Assembly: GCF_037975245.1 (NCBI RefSeq)
Contig: NC_092569.1
Coordinates: 36,702,168-36,766,167, forward strand
Source: Apostichopus japonicus
Lineage: Eukaryota > Echinodermata > Holothuroidea > Aspidochirotida > Stichopodidae
Length of the DNA: 64,000 nucleotides
Reading direction: 5' to 3'
Part shown: piece by piece, positions 47,950-60,194 of the stretch
How the letters are laid out: the number at the start of each line of letters is the position of its first letter
Position numbering within the stretch: the stretch's first letter is position 1
Notes under the pieces: generated by a model
Seen by the model: only the letters and a program-made list of their open reading frames with translations
Told to the model about the DNA's origin: nothing
Database searches by the model: none
Translations under genes and position numbers: made by a program

Positions 47950-48994
47950 AGTTCTCGGTGACTGGACTGTTCCCCAGAGAAGGACAATTCCAATGGGGTT
48001 TGCCTCACAAGTCCTCTAGACACCGGGTTCATAAACAAGGCTGAAGCCTCCTCCCAGTTTAAAAAAGCTAAAGTATCTATGGAACTTTTAAAATTATTTT
48101 AGCGTAGATTTTATGGACTAAGTATTTAATGAAGAGGTCGTGGATTAGGGGATCAAGAAGGAGGGTGTTTTTTAAGAATTTTCTATTTTGAAATAATTAG
48201 CTGTTCAAATAGTGGTAAAGAGTTTGCTGCTTCAAGGAGCTTCCTAGTGGTTATATAGCTAGGGACATTAAGGCAAATTCTAAGGGCTTTATTATTAATC
48301 ATGTTTTAATTGGGAAATTTGGGATTTATTACAGCTAAGGAGGAGACTGCCATAAGAAATGATTAGTTTAATTTATGAATTATAAATTTGTAATAAATTA
48401 TGTGGGGATAGGTATTTTAGGTTACTTACGCTTTTAAGTGGGTTTAAGATTCTCCAAGCTTTACCGATAGTGATGTTAATGTGTTTCTTAAAATTGTGTT
48501 TATTATCTAGGGTAATTCCTAGGTAAACAGCTTCTTTGCTGGGTGTGATGTCAGTCGTAAAAACGATTAAGACTGTAGTCCTCGGTCGAGTCATTGGCAA
48601 AAGGGTACTTAAAGATAACAAGCTTAGATTTATTTGGATTAATTTTAACTCTCCATATACTACATCATGAGCTTAGGGTGTTGGAGAACTTATGTAGTGC
48701 ACTGATGCATATAGGGAAATTCTTCTAGTTGTATGCCAAATAGCGAGATCGTCGGCGAACTGACTACATTGTGTGGAGTTTAGCTTATCGTATGGGAGAT
48801 CGTTAACGTAAATGTTGTATAAAAGGGGGCTTAGCAATGAGTCTTGTGCAGTTCCAGCTTTGAGTTCAAAGGAGTCGGAAGTTATACCATTGAATTAAAT
48901 TTTTAGTTTACGGCCGTAAAGATAGGAGGAGAGAAGTCTGATGACTTGATCTGGCAGATTATACTTTAACAGTTTGAATCGGAGGCCATTGTTA
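47950..48994 (-). pseudogene. LINE reverse transcriptase relic (jockey/CR1-like)
   Basis: Reading the minus strand from 48994: NNGLRFKLLKYNLPDQVIRL, SSYLYGRKLK, SLLSPLLYNIYVNDLP, CSQFADDLAIWH (the catalytic YADD-type box as FADD, about 48747-48760), RVKINPNKSKLVIF, YLGITLDNKHNFKKHINITI, GKAWRILNPLKSVSNLKYLS and, after stops, KALRICLNVPSYITTRKLLE. The order is that of the palm and thumb of non-LTR reverse transcriptases. Several frameshifts and stops show it is dead. The 3' part runs to about 47950. Its upstream side is cut by the hAT-like element at 49003, and I see no clear continuation past 50384. Confidence 0.85.
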
Positions 48995-49214
48995 CCTATA
49001 GACAGTGGCGGCGGAACCGGGGGGGGGGGGGGGCTTGGGGGGGGGGGGGGCTCAGCCCCCCAATGAAAAAGTTGAGGGGGCAAATGCATGATAAGCCCCC
49101 CCCCCCCCCCCAATATTTACCAAGGCTCCGAAACGTGCATCTGCCCATTTTTCAATGCATACTTGTCGATCTGTCCGATGCACACGTATACTATATATAT
49201 AGGTGTAATAATTT

Positions 49215-49742
49215 TAGTAATTGCTGGGGGACCCTCGGCCCGTCCCCTGGCTATAGACCACATTGTCACCCCAACCGCGTCTTCACGCCCCGTGAAAAGT
49301 GGAAGCAGTGAGTGTGAGTACCGGTAAGCGTAACACAACTTCGTCTTAGGCCAATGACTTGCCTCATTTCAGCCAGTTCTCCAAAATCCCCTTACTTAGT
49401 GGCGGAGCGTCCATATATACAGTCAGGGGGCGGATGCCCCCCCCCCCTGACGGACTCAAATGGACTGCTGGCGCCCTTTAGTAATTGCTGGGGGACCCTC
49501 GGCCCGTCCCCTGGCTATAGACCACATTGTCACCCCAACCGCGTCTTCACGCCCCGTGAAAAGTGGAAGCAGTGAGTGTGAGTACCGGTAAGCGTAACAC
49601 AACTTCGTCTTAGGCCAATGACTTGCCTCATTTCAGCCAGTTCTCCAAAATCCCCTTACTTAGTGGCGGAGCGTCCATATATACAGTCAGGGGGCGGATG
49701 CCCCCCCCCCCTGACGGACTCAAATGGACTGCTGGCGCCCTT
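49215..49742 (+). repeat. 264-bp tandem duplication inside the hAT-like cluster
   Basis: 49215-49478 and 49479-49742 match except for trivial differences. Each unit holds 182 bp of the outer element plus the first 82 bp of the nested element (from TAGTGGCGGAGC). The duplication therefore came after the nested insertion. The near identity suggests it is recent. Confidence 0.92.
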
Positions 49743-50059
49743 TTCAGCTTTTCACTACTTTTTACTTACTCGCGATTATTGACTATTTTATTGCGCTCTC
49801 ATATACCTATTGACATTTGTCATATTCTGTTGGTGTAATTTTTCGACAAAATGGCGACGACACCTTTTTATTCTCCGTTAATCTGCAAATTAGCAAGGCC
49901 CGGAAAGGGTCATTTCCTGCAATCTAGGGAGTATCTTTCTCAAAAATTTTCTGTACGCTCCGCGCCAACTTGTGGTGGCGCTCCGCTTAGATAGTGTCGA
50001 AAGCGCCCCTACAGACCATTCTTGCCCCCCCCCTGACCAAACCCCTAGCTCCGCCACTG
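49661..50059. mobile_element. Nested non-autonomous hAT-like element
   Basis: Ends TAGTGGCGGAGC and GCTCCGCCACTG are inverted repeats apart from the first base. CCCTTACT flanks it at 49653-49660 and 50060-50067. The subterminal block (GCGCCAACTTGTGGTGGCGC at about 49962) lies ~60 bp from its right end. Its left 82 bp are also present at 49397-49478 because of the later duplication. Confidence 0.8.
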
Positions 50060-50384
50060 CCCTTACTACACTCAAAAACGTCTTTGCGAGTACACTACGA
50101 GGAATAGCTACTCTCTTAAAACACCATCGAACATACAAATTACAATGTTTTTACAGACTTTTAGGTGCAATCTGAGAAATTGCAGGCTTGAGACCCATAT
50201 TTTAGGGCTAGGTATTCGCAGCATTAAACACTCGGGAAGTGCCGTTTCCGGCCATGTGGGGGTTTGAAAAAACCCAAAATTTTCTTGTACGCTCCGCGCC
50301 AACCGATGGTGGCGCTCCGCTTAGATAGTCTCCACACATTAGCCCCCCCAATAATTTTTCCGTTCCGCCGCGTCTGCCTATAGA

Positions 50385-51534
50385 GACAATACATTACTAA
50401 CATTTAAGGCGTTTCCAGCCATCTACATGTATAGTGGTATCACCCAGTCTGTGTGGTTCTGATAAAATAACCTAATATTGGTTTACATAGGCCTAACAGA
50501 ATATTTAAATCCACTGTGCTGTGAACATACATGATCAAACACTGTCTCTACATATTCATCTTGAACTATATGAGTACAAGCTTGTCAAGCTATAGTCTCC
50601 TAGGATACTAGGACAAGACAAATACGATGGTCGGAGCCAGCGCGTACCGAATGGAACGATTCAGAACAGGAACAAAGACTGCTACGGAAGCCCTGGAATC
50701 TGACCAAACAAGCTTCTCTATAAATATCACGTGACTGATGGAACAAAATGTCATTTTGTTCACATAGGTAGCACATAAACCTATTGACACCATACAGCGA
50801 ACTGAGGTCGACAGATATAATGAGCAACTACAACACACCATGAAGATAAAACAATAGAACATTTTCAATGACTATCTTATTGCGGAGTCCGTCGCATTAG
50901 CATATGCATATACTGTGGTTTGATATATTGTAATAAGAATGTGTACTGGGATTTACAGTTGGTTCTCAGATGGCCACTTTCGTTGTATTTTATTCAGACA
51001 TGAAAGACATAAACACATGAAAGTTACGATGGATCTGTCGTGGGACAGATCAGGTCACGTGCTAACAATACTTATTTGATGTTGACCAAACGGTTGTCAA
51101 CAATTGGCATAAACGAATGCCTGACTACTGTAGAAGTTAATATAACTGGAAGCTGTCATCAATAGTTAATTATGAAGAATTTGGACTTATAATCAAACTA
51201 TCAATTAACATCAAAGGCATTTGCCGCTAGTGGCGGATTCGAGACTTTAAACTGAATGATGGTGTGTGACTGATGGACTATTGGGCAAACTTCAATGTTG
51301 GGGGAGGGGTATAGGGTCTCCCCCACCCCGAAAAATAAATTGTCGATGTGACATGGTGCATTCAAAGAACGTGTTGAGATAATAAATTAGGTCTACAAGT
51401 ATGTCTACACACAATGTTGTGTTCATAACTAGTTATAAGCTTTTAATTGAGTTGCAAGAGGGTTAACCCCATACACCATTCACAAAAGTTTGTTTCTGCG
51501 CCTGCTAAATTCCAAAGAAGCCACATTGCAGTCC
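50385..51534. other. Gene-free sequence
   Basis: TAGTGGCGGATTC near 51231 resembles a hAT-like terminus, but no partner end was found. No gene supported. Confidence 0.4.
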
Positions 51535-52250
51535 TTTCATTAGATAGTTACTTTGACTATACAGAGACGTCCTTTAATTAGATAGTTACTTTGACTAAAC
51601 AGAGCCGTCCTTTCATTAGATAGTTACTTTGACTAAACAGAGCCGTCCTTTCATGAGATAGTTACTTTGACTAAACAGACCCGCCCTTCTTTAGATAGTT
51701 ACTTTGACTATACAGAAACGTCCTTTAATTAGGTAGTTACTTTGACTAAACAGAGCCGTCCTTTCATTAGATAGTTACTCTGACTAAACAGAGCCGTCCT
51801 TTCATTAGATAGTTACTTTGACTAAACAGAAACGTCCTTTAAATAGATAGTTACTTTGACTATACAGAGCCGTCCTTTCATTAGATAGTTACTTTGACTA
51901 AACAGAGCCGTCCTTTCATTAGATATAGTTACTTTGACTATACAGAGCCGTCCTTTCATTAGATAGTTACTTTGACTAAACAGAGCCGTCCTTTCATTAG
52001 ATAGTTACTTTGACTAAACAGAGCCGTCCTTTAATTAGATAGTTATTTTGACTATACAGAAACGTCCTTTAATTAGATAGTTACTTTGACTATACAGAGC
52101 CGTCCTTTCATTAGATAGTTACTTTGACTATACAGAGCCGTCCTTTCATTAGATAGTTACTTTGACTATACAGAGCCGTCCTTTCATTAGATAGTTACTT
52201 TGACTATACATAGCCGTCCTTTCATTAGATAGTTACTATGACTATACAGA
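51535..52250. repeat. Tandem repeat, ~38-bp unit, about 19 copies
   Basis: Unit: GTCCTTTCATTAGATAGTTA followed by CTTTGACTAAACAGAGCC. Two main variants (ACTAAACAGAGCC and ACTATACAGAAACG) alternate in blocks. Confidence 0.95.
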
Positions 52251-53179
52251 GTGACTTCAGCTCGTTATAGAGTGGGGTGTCTTTACAGTATTTTATCTCA
52301 TACTGCCTGGACAGTATGCGCTATTTCTTTTGATTTCATTAGTCAGTAGTGTGCAACCTCAATATTCTAGGAACGTATTGAAGGAATGACGAAGAGCACA
52401 CAAGGTGTATTTTAACCGGCCGCCCTCATCACGTATATGCACGATCGGGGATGTTTCAGTTTCAGTCTATTTTCTCCACATCACCTCCGTGAAGTATCAG
52501 AGACATTTACACGGTACATTTCAACACAATCCAGAGATTAACAAAACTTAAGAACATAGGGAGTAAAAAGGAAATAAAAAAAGAATGACACACGTCCTTT
52601 CAACGATTTGTGCTGAATAGTTTGAGAAGAGAAAAAGGGGGTGTTGGGGGGGGGGGAGACTTTAGCAATGTCTAAAAATGTAACGTGGCACCAGAGACTG
52701 TTAAAAGAAAGAAACTTGATAAAGAGACATAAGTTTCTAGAATTTTACTACAAAATTTATTAAGATTTACAAGGACACTTTCACCCGATGATTGAAACAA
52801 ATGCTTCATTTTAATAGAACTGGGTCTTTGCCTAAAATATTGTTTCAAGAACTCAATCCTATCGGCTGTAAAGCAAGGACAAACAAATATGTAAAATGAC
52901 AGTGCGTTTGTTTGGTTTTCACGAGTTTTGTTACGAAGAGACCTCCTATAAGAGTTAACCTTCGTGATCAGTGTAGCAGTCTAATATGAAACTCCGGCTC
53001 ATAAATATATTGATTATGTCTATATTGTTTATATAGGACTATATCAGTTTCATTGTTAGCCCCTATATCAGTGCCCCAGTGTTTTAACTAAGAATAACTA
53101 AGATTTTTTTACTAATTTCTAGGTGTATATTTCTAAAACATGAGATCTCAAATAAAAGAATATTTAGATGCAACTTACA
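52251..53179. other. Gene-free sequence
   Basis: A G-run at about 52640-52656. No gene or RNA was supported. Confidence 0.45.
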
Positions 53180-53281
53180 AGGCCTAGGAAGTGCCATTTC
53201 CGGCAATTTGGGAGGCATTTTTGGCAAAACATATTTTGCTACGATATGCGCCAACCGGTGGTGGCGCTCCGCTCAGATAAT
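53180..53281 (+). mobile_element. hAT-like element fragment with the shared subterminal block
   Basis: GGAAGTGCCATTTCCGGCAA through GCGCCAACCGGTGGTGGCGC and CTCCGCTCAGATAATG matches 50225-50330 of the outer hAT-like element. Terminal repeats were not found here, so it is a fragment or a diverged relative. Confidence 0.65.
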
Positions 53282-54673
53282 GTTATGATGGTGACTTGTG
53301 GGAAATGGACTACCCACTAAAAATTTTCTTTTAAAAGGCCCTGGTATATACGCAAATCAAAAGCACCGCTATGTAATATTTGGACTATACATAATGTTTC
53401 TTGATGTTTATCAACTCCCCCTTAGAGATTCTACCCAGGTTACGGCCCTGAAGTATCTTTATTTTATAGGGTTTTTATGTTTGCGATAAACTGAATGTGC
53501 CCAGATACCCAACAGAGCTTTTTAAATGTACTTACGATCCATATTGGGCATTTGTAGTAATTTGTATAACAGGATGATTTTATACGTGTGTGCAAAGTTT
53601 AAGTATGTTTTCCGTTTTTGATTTAAGTTTCAATATTATTAATGATGATAAAGGCCCTCATTTACACCCGGATGTTAAATAGATAAGTCTTTCTGAATTT
53701 ATGTCTTTTCACTTGTCAGATGTGACTTTTGTTAAAATATATTTATGAATGACATATCAAATCAGGGACCATGCAAAAGCAAACTTGAAGAATTCTAGAT
53801 GTGAGTCCGCCTCTGGGCCCCCGCCGGGGCATCGCCTCTGGACCCCATCAGGGGCCCCACCCAATGAAGGCTTTGGGCCAAGGCACTCGTGGACTCTTTC
53901 AATTGTATCCATGTTCTGTCATTATATTCCCCTCCACACTTTTCAATTCGGATTGATGCCCCTGCAGGGAAGGCTAGCCTACGCCATGAAGCTTCTATAG
54001 GTAGTTGAGAAATGTTGTATAAGTGTGGGGGTGGGGATGGAGAAAAGTCAGTCCTACTGGTTTTTCATTGCCACGTCCTACCTATATGGGTAAATTAGTT
54101 CCTATGGGCTTATCAGAAAACTAACAATATTAACGTTAATGACTCGTTATCGACCACAGACATAAGCTTACCCACTCATAATTCAAAGAACAATAGGTGA
54201 GTTTGTTGAGGACAAACTACAAGCTTACATCAAAGGAGACCGACAATTAGTATTGTTTACCTTGCTTGTTGTTATGGCACAAGTTACGCATAATTTACAC
54301 TTTAATATCTGCGGAGCATTTTAAGTGATTTCTTATTCAGCAATTAATGTTGTAATTAGCGTTGGACAGCCATTGGTGGACATCTTCAACTTTGAATTTG
54401 AATTTCAACTTTGAGTTAGGTCACTGAGGGAACCATCAGTTAACCGGTTCTCGGTTAGTCGAATGTCTTTAGCATTTACCGTTTATACGCCTACCTTTTG
54501 TGATATATATATATATATATATATTGGTTTTAAACTTGAGACTAAACAAGCTAACAAGTGTTTCAAATATTTAATGGCTGAGTTCTTCACACGACATTGG
54601 CAATTTGAATTACACCAGCTGCAATGTCCTTGTTCCAGTGTCAAGACAAGTTACCTGATTGAATATTCGTAGC
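53282..54673. other. Gene-free sequence
   Basis: A GC-rich patch with GGGCCCCCGCCGGGGC (about 53816) may be another transposon piece. A (TA)n run lies at 54504-54524. No gene supported. Confidence 0.4.
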
Positions 54674-57600
54674 ATATAAGTACAGTACATATAAGTACAG
54701 TACTTATAAGTACAGTAAATATAAGTACAGTACATATAAGTACAGTAAATATAAGTACAGTACATATAAGTACAGTACATATAAGTACAGTACATATAAG
54801 TACAGTACATATAAGTACAGTACATATAAGTACAGTGCATATAAGTACAGTACATATAAGTACAGTAAATATAAGTACAGTACATATAAGTACAGTACAT
54901 ATAAGTACAGTACATATAAGTACAGTACATATAAGTACAGTGCATATAAGTACAGTACATATAAGTACAGTACATATAAGTACAGTGCATATAAGCACAG
55001 TGCATATAAGTACAGTACATATAAGTACAGTAAATATAAGTACAGTACATATAAGTACAGTAAATATAAGTACAGTACATATAAGTACAGTACATATAAG
55101 TACAGTGCATATAAGCACAGTGCATATAAGCACAGTACATATAAGTACAGTGCATATAAGTACAGTAAATATAAGTACAGTACATATAAGTACAGTACAT
55201 ATAAGCACAGTGCATATAAGCACAGTGCATATAAGTACAGTACATATAAGTACAGTACATATAAGTACAGTACATATAAGTACAGTACATATAAGTACAG
55301 TGCATATAAGTACAGTGCATATAAGTACAGTACATATAAGTACAGTACATATAAGTACAGTACATATAAGTACAGTGCATATAAGTACAGTACATATAAG
55401 TACAGTGCATATAAGTACAGTGCATATAAGTACAGTACATATAAGTACAGTGCATATAAGTACAGTACATATAAGTACAGTACATATAAGTACAGTACAT
55501 ATAAGTACAGTACATATAAGTACAGTGCATATAAGTACAGTACATATAAGTACAGTACATATAAGTACAGTACATATAAGTACAGTACATATAAGTACAG
55601 TGCATATAAGTACAGTACATATAAGTACAGTACATATAAGTACAGTACATATAAGTACAGTGCATATAAGTACAGTACATATAAGTACAGTACATATAAG
55701 TACAGTACATATAAGTACAGTACATATAAGTACAGTGCATATAAGTACAGTACATATAAGTACAGTACATATAAGTACAGTACATATAAGTACAGTGCAT
55801 ATAAGTACAGTACATATAAGTACAGTACATATAAGTACAGTACATATAAGTACAGTACATATAAGTACAGTACATATAAGTACAGAACATATAAGTACAG
55901 TACATATAAGTACAGTACATATAAGTACAGTACATATAAGTACAGTACATATAAGTACAGTGCATATAAGTACAGTACATATAAGCACAGTGCATATAAG
56001 CACAGTACATATAAGTACAGTACATATAAGTACAGTGCATATAAGCACAGTGCATATAAGTACAGTACATAATAGTACAGTACATATAAGTACAGTACAT
56101 ATAAGTACAGTACATATAAGTACAGTACATATAAGTACAGTACATATAAGTACAGTACATATAAGTACAGTACATATAAGTACAGTGCATATAAGTACAG
56201 TACATATAAGTACAGTACATATAAGTACAGTACATATAAGCACAGTAAATATAAGTACAGTACATATAAGTACAGTACATATAAGTACAGTGCATATAAG
56301 CACAGTGCATATAAGCACAGTACATATAAGTACAGTGCATATAAGTACAGTAAATATAAGTACAGTACATATAAGTACAGTACATATAAGCACAGTGCAT
56401 ATAAGCACAGTGCATATAAGTACAGTACATATAAGTACAGTACATATAAGTACAGTACATATAAGTACAGTACATATAAGTACAGTGCATATAAGCACAG
56501 TGCATATAAGCACAGTGCATATAAGTACAGTACATATAAGTACAGTACATATAAGTACAGTACATATAAGTACAGTACATATAAGTACAGTGCATATAAG
56601 TACAGTGCATATAAGTACAGTACATATAAGTACAGTACATATAAGTACAGTACATATAAGTACAGTGCATATAAGTACAGTACATATAAGTACAGTGCAT
56701 ATAAGTACAGTGCATATAAGTACAGTACATATAAGTACAGTGCATATAAGTACAGTACATATAAGTACAGTACATATAAGTACAGTACATATAAGTACAG
56801 TACATATAAGTACAGTGCATATAAGTACAGTACATATAAGTACAGTACATATAAGTACAGTACATATAAGTACAGTACATATAAGTACAGTACATATAAG
56901 TACAGTACATATAAGTACAGTGCATATAAGTACAGTACATATAAGTACAGTACATATAAGTACAGTACATATAAGTACAGTGCATATAAGTACAGTACAT
57001 ATAAGTACAGTACATATAAGTACAGTACATATAAGTACAGTACATATAAGTACACATATAAGTACAGTACATATAAGTACAGTACATTTAAGTACTGTAC
57101 ATATAAGTACAGTACATATAAGTACAGTTCATATAAGTACAGTACATATAAGTACAGTACATATAAGTACAGTACATATAAGTACAGTACATATAAGTAC
57201 AGTACATATAAGTACAGTGTATATAAGTACAGTACATATAAGTACAGTACATATAAGTACTGTACATATAAGTACAGTACATATAAGTACAGTACATATA
57301 AGTACAGTACATATAAGTACAGTACATATAAGTACAGTACATATAAGTACAGTACATATAATTACAGTACATATAAGTACAGTGCATATAAGTACAGTAA
57401 ATATAAGTACAGTGCATACAAATACAGTACATATAAGTACAGTACATATAAGTACAGTGCATATAAGTACAGTGCATATAAGTACAGTGCATATAAGTAC
57501 AGTGCATATAAGTACAGTACATATAAGTACAGTGCATATAAGTACAGTGCATATAAGTACAGTATATATAAGTACAGTGCATATAAGTACAGTACATATA

Positions 57601-58402
57601 AGTACAGTACATATAAGTACAGTACATATAAGTACAGTACATATAAGTACAGTACATATAAGTACAGTGCATATAAGTACAGTGCATATAAGTACAGTAC
57701 ATATAAGTACAGTACATATAAGTACAGTACATATAAGTACAGTGAATATAAGTACAGTACATATAAGTACAGTGCATATAAGTACAGTGCATATAAGTAC
57801 AGTACATATAAGTACAGTGCATATAAGTACAGTACATATAAGTACAGTACATATAAGTACAGTACATATAAGTACAGTACATATAAGTACAGTACATATA
57901 AGTACAGTGCATATAAGTACAGTGCATATAAGTACAGTGCATATAAGTACAGTGCATATAAGTACAGTACATATAAGTACAGTACATATAAGTACAGTAC
58001 ATATAAGTACAGTACATATAAGTACAGTACATATAAGTACAGTGCATATAAGTACAGTGCATATAAGTACAGTACATATAAGTACAGTACATATAAGTAC
58101 AGTACATATAAGTACAGTGCATATAAGCACAGTGCATATAAGCACAGTGCATATAAGCACAGTGCATATAAGTACAGTAAATATAAGTACAGTACATATA
58201 AGTACAGTACATATAAGTACAGTACATATAAGTACAGTACATATAAGTACAGTGCATATAAGTACAGTGCATATAAGTACAGTACATATAAGTACAGTGC
58301 ATATAAGTACAGTGCATATAAGCACAGTGCATATAAGTACAGTACATATAAGTACAGTACATATAAGTACAGTACATATAAGTACAGTACATATGAGTAC
58401 AG
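54674..58402. repeat. 3.7-kb array of a 15-bp unit, about 248 copies
   Basis: The unit is ATAAGTACAGTACAT, with common variants GTGCAT, AAGCACAGTGCAT and GTAAAT. The phase is kept throughout except for a 3-bp loss near 57050. The unit holds two GTAC palindromes. Because 15 is a multiple of three and only one of six frames contains a stop (TAA), giant open frames appear on both strands, up to 1190 codons reading ISTVH on the plus strand and MYCTY, CTVLI or VLYLY on the minus strand. They are not genes. Variant order shows a ~0.5-kb block repeated inside the array about 1185 bp apart (around 55050-55600 and 56235-56860). Confidence 0.97.
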
Positions 58403-59789
58403 ATTAGCTGATTACAGGTGAGTATATCTTTACTTCTATTTTTATACTTACCTAATACGTTCTGATTTTCTTTACACGCGCACTGACGTAAAATTGTTTA
58501 ATTATGTCTTATATTTATTTATTCCAAATAAACTATGATATGAAATTTAAAATGAAAATAAAGTATGCATATTCATTAAGCTATTGAAATGTATAGGTCA
58601 ACTCCCAGTGCAGTCATTATACCTTTAATGAGTAGATAGTTGTAGTGGTTCACTGGTAAACTGACTTGCATTCAAGTCACGAAAAAGTTGGCTCCTGTCG
58701 CTAAAAATCTACTTGTTTGCTACTTTAGATGGAAGGTGTCATCAATGGCAAATGTCACTTACCCATTGAGGAATAGCTTTGTTACCTAGTGAACACTTCT
58801 ACTCGGACCCAGAGACCAGAATACTGTGATGATTTAGTGTCTAAGACAATCGGGGTAATTATTTGAAGTATCCTAGCTATCCAATCTCCTTTACTATGAA
58901 CCTCGACATTGTAATCCAAATTACGATTGGATTTAAAATAACATAGACCATACCGAGTAGTAAAGGTTCTTATATTTCAAGTAGGCTTACGATTTATTAA
59001 ATACAAAAAGGAGACAAAATTGATGATTATTTAGTATGTTGACTTAGCTTGTCAGTTTCATATCGTATGAAAGAACAGTTACTAGTTATTTAAATTAACC
59101 TACGCTTACGTTGCGCAATAATTATCAGAATCCCAAGAGATAGCGAGGACTGGCTAATTAGGAACATTCCTTCTGTAATTCACCTTGTGAATTCATTAAC
59201 GGTCGGTCACTGTGGACTGGCGGTAAGTGAATGTGAAAGAAACACATGTGTATGAATCGATGGACTTGTACCATACATAATACAAAATAATCCCATAGCA
59301 TTACACTATATTTATTTATTATTACATAAATCTCTTAGGCTGCATGTGTAGGCTTACATTCACATGTGCATATTAAATTTACTGACATTAATTTTTTTTT
59401 AGTTTCATTCATCAATTTATTTTTTCTTCGAACCATCAATAGCATGGTTATAACTAGGCATATTTTGCTAAAAATAATACATGGTCGCAGCTTCGTTGAT
59501 GCTCTTAAAACCTCTTCGGTCAAGCGATAATGTAATAATGCCAGCACAGGGTATCGGAAGCTCTTTTTTCATTCCTCTCTGTCGCCGTTCGGTGAAGAGT
59601 TGATTTTTAATTGTAATTTTCATGAACAGCATGTTTCTTGTATTAAAAATACCCTTATTTAGACACATTTATATGGCTTGGAGTTAGGCTTCCTTTAAGA
59701 AACGTTCGGAACACTTTGGTGAGCAAATCCTTTGAAACAATAATTTTATTAGAATTGATAAAACCATGCACTGTTTATGACAAAAAGGC
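58403..59789. other. Gene-free AT-rich sequence
   Basis: No feature supported. Short minus-strand frames at 59335-59668 show no domain. Confidence 0.45.
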
Positions 59790-60182
59790 TTCGCGACGCT
59801 GGTTTACTGTTTGTTAGGGATATGTTTTGCCAGATGGGAAGCAATTGTCCTTTAATGCTTTTCTGACCAAATTTAAGCTTTTAAGGTATCCTATAACTCG
59901 TTTTCAAGGGATCCTTTCTGTAATAACTAGGAATTGGAAGGATTCTCTAAGTTTCTTAACGATGTCGAGGACCAGCAAGATCACCTTTTCAATTTTATGT
60001 CTGGCAAGTCTAAGTTGTCGCAGCTGGTCTAGCCGCACCTTATTGACTGTACATTACTTCCACCAAAAGCCTGCGCTAAGTGGAACTTTACTTTTGACTT
60101 CTCACAGGAAGATTGGTTAGCTATATTTAAGATTCCTTCTCGTACGCTTTCTGAAGCTAAAAGCCCATTATTTCCATCTCAT
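59790..60182 (+). pseudogene. L1/Tx1-like LINE ORF2 C-terminal relic
   Basis: LPDGKQLSFNAFLTKF (about 59827) resembles the segment after the reverse transcriptase thumb in L1-type ORF2. Further on, in another frame, KWNFTFDFSQEDWLAIFKIP and SRTLSEAKSPLF (about 60078-60180) resemble the usual W-x-x-I-F-x-x-P block. Frame changes show decay. The relic stops where the 59-bp array begins. Assignment is by pattern only. Confidence 0.4.
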
Positions 60183-60194
60183 AGTTGTGAAGGG

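Larger units (their letters stand above)
49003..50376. mobile_element. Outer non-autonomous hAT-like element, 8-bp target duplication
   Basis: Starts CAGTGGCGGCGGAACCGG and ends GTTCCGCCGCGTCTG, imperfect inverted repeats. CCTATAGA flanks it at 48995-49002 and 50377-50384. It carries a subterminal block (about 50283-50330) with GCGCCAACCGATGGTGGCGC about 46 bp from the right end, a nested element (49661-50059) and a tandem duplication (49215-49742). G and C runs lie just inside the left end. No transposase is encoded. Confidence 0.85.

Noticed and set aside
49215-49742. Link between the 264-bp tandem unit here and the 264-bp flank duplication of the DIRS element
   Set aside because: The lengths agree but the sequences are unrelated. 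Treated as coincidence.
54610-58407. Very long open frames (up to 1190 codons) on both strands
   Set aside because: They are a by-product of a 15-bp repeat whose unit is a multiple of three and has a stop in only one of six frames. The peptide is a monotonous five-residue repeat in every frame.
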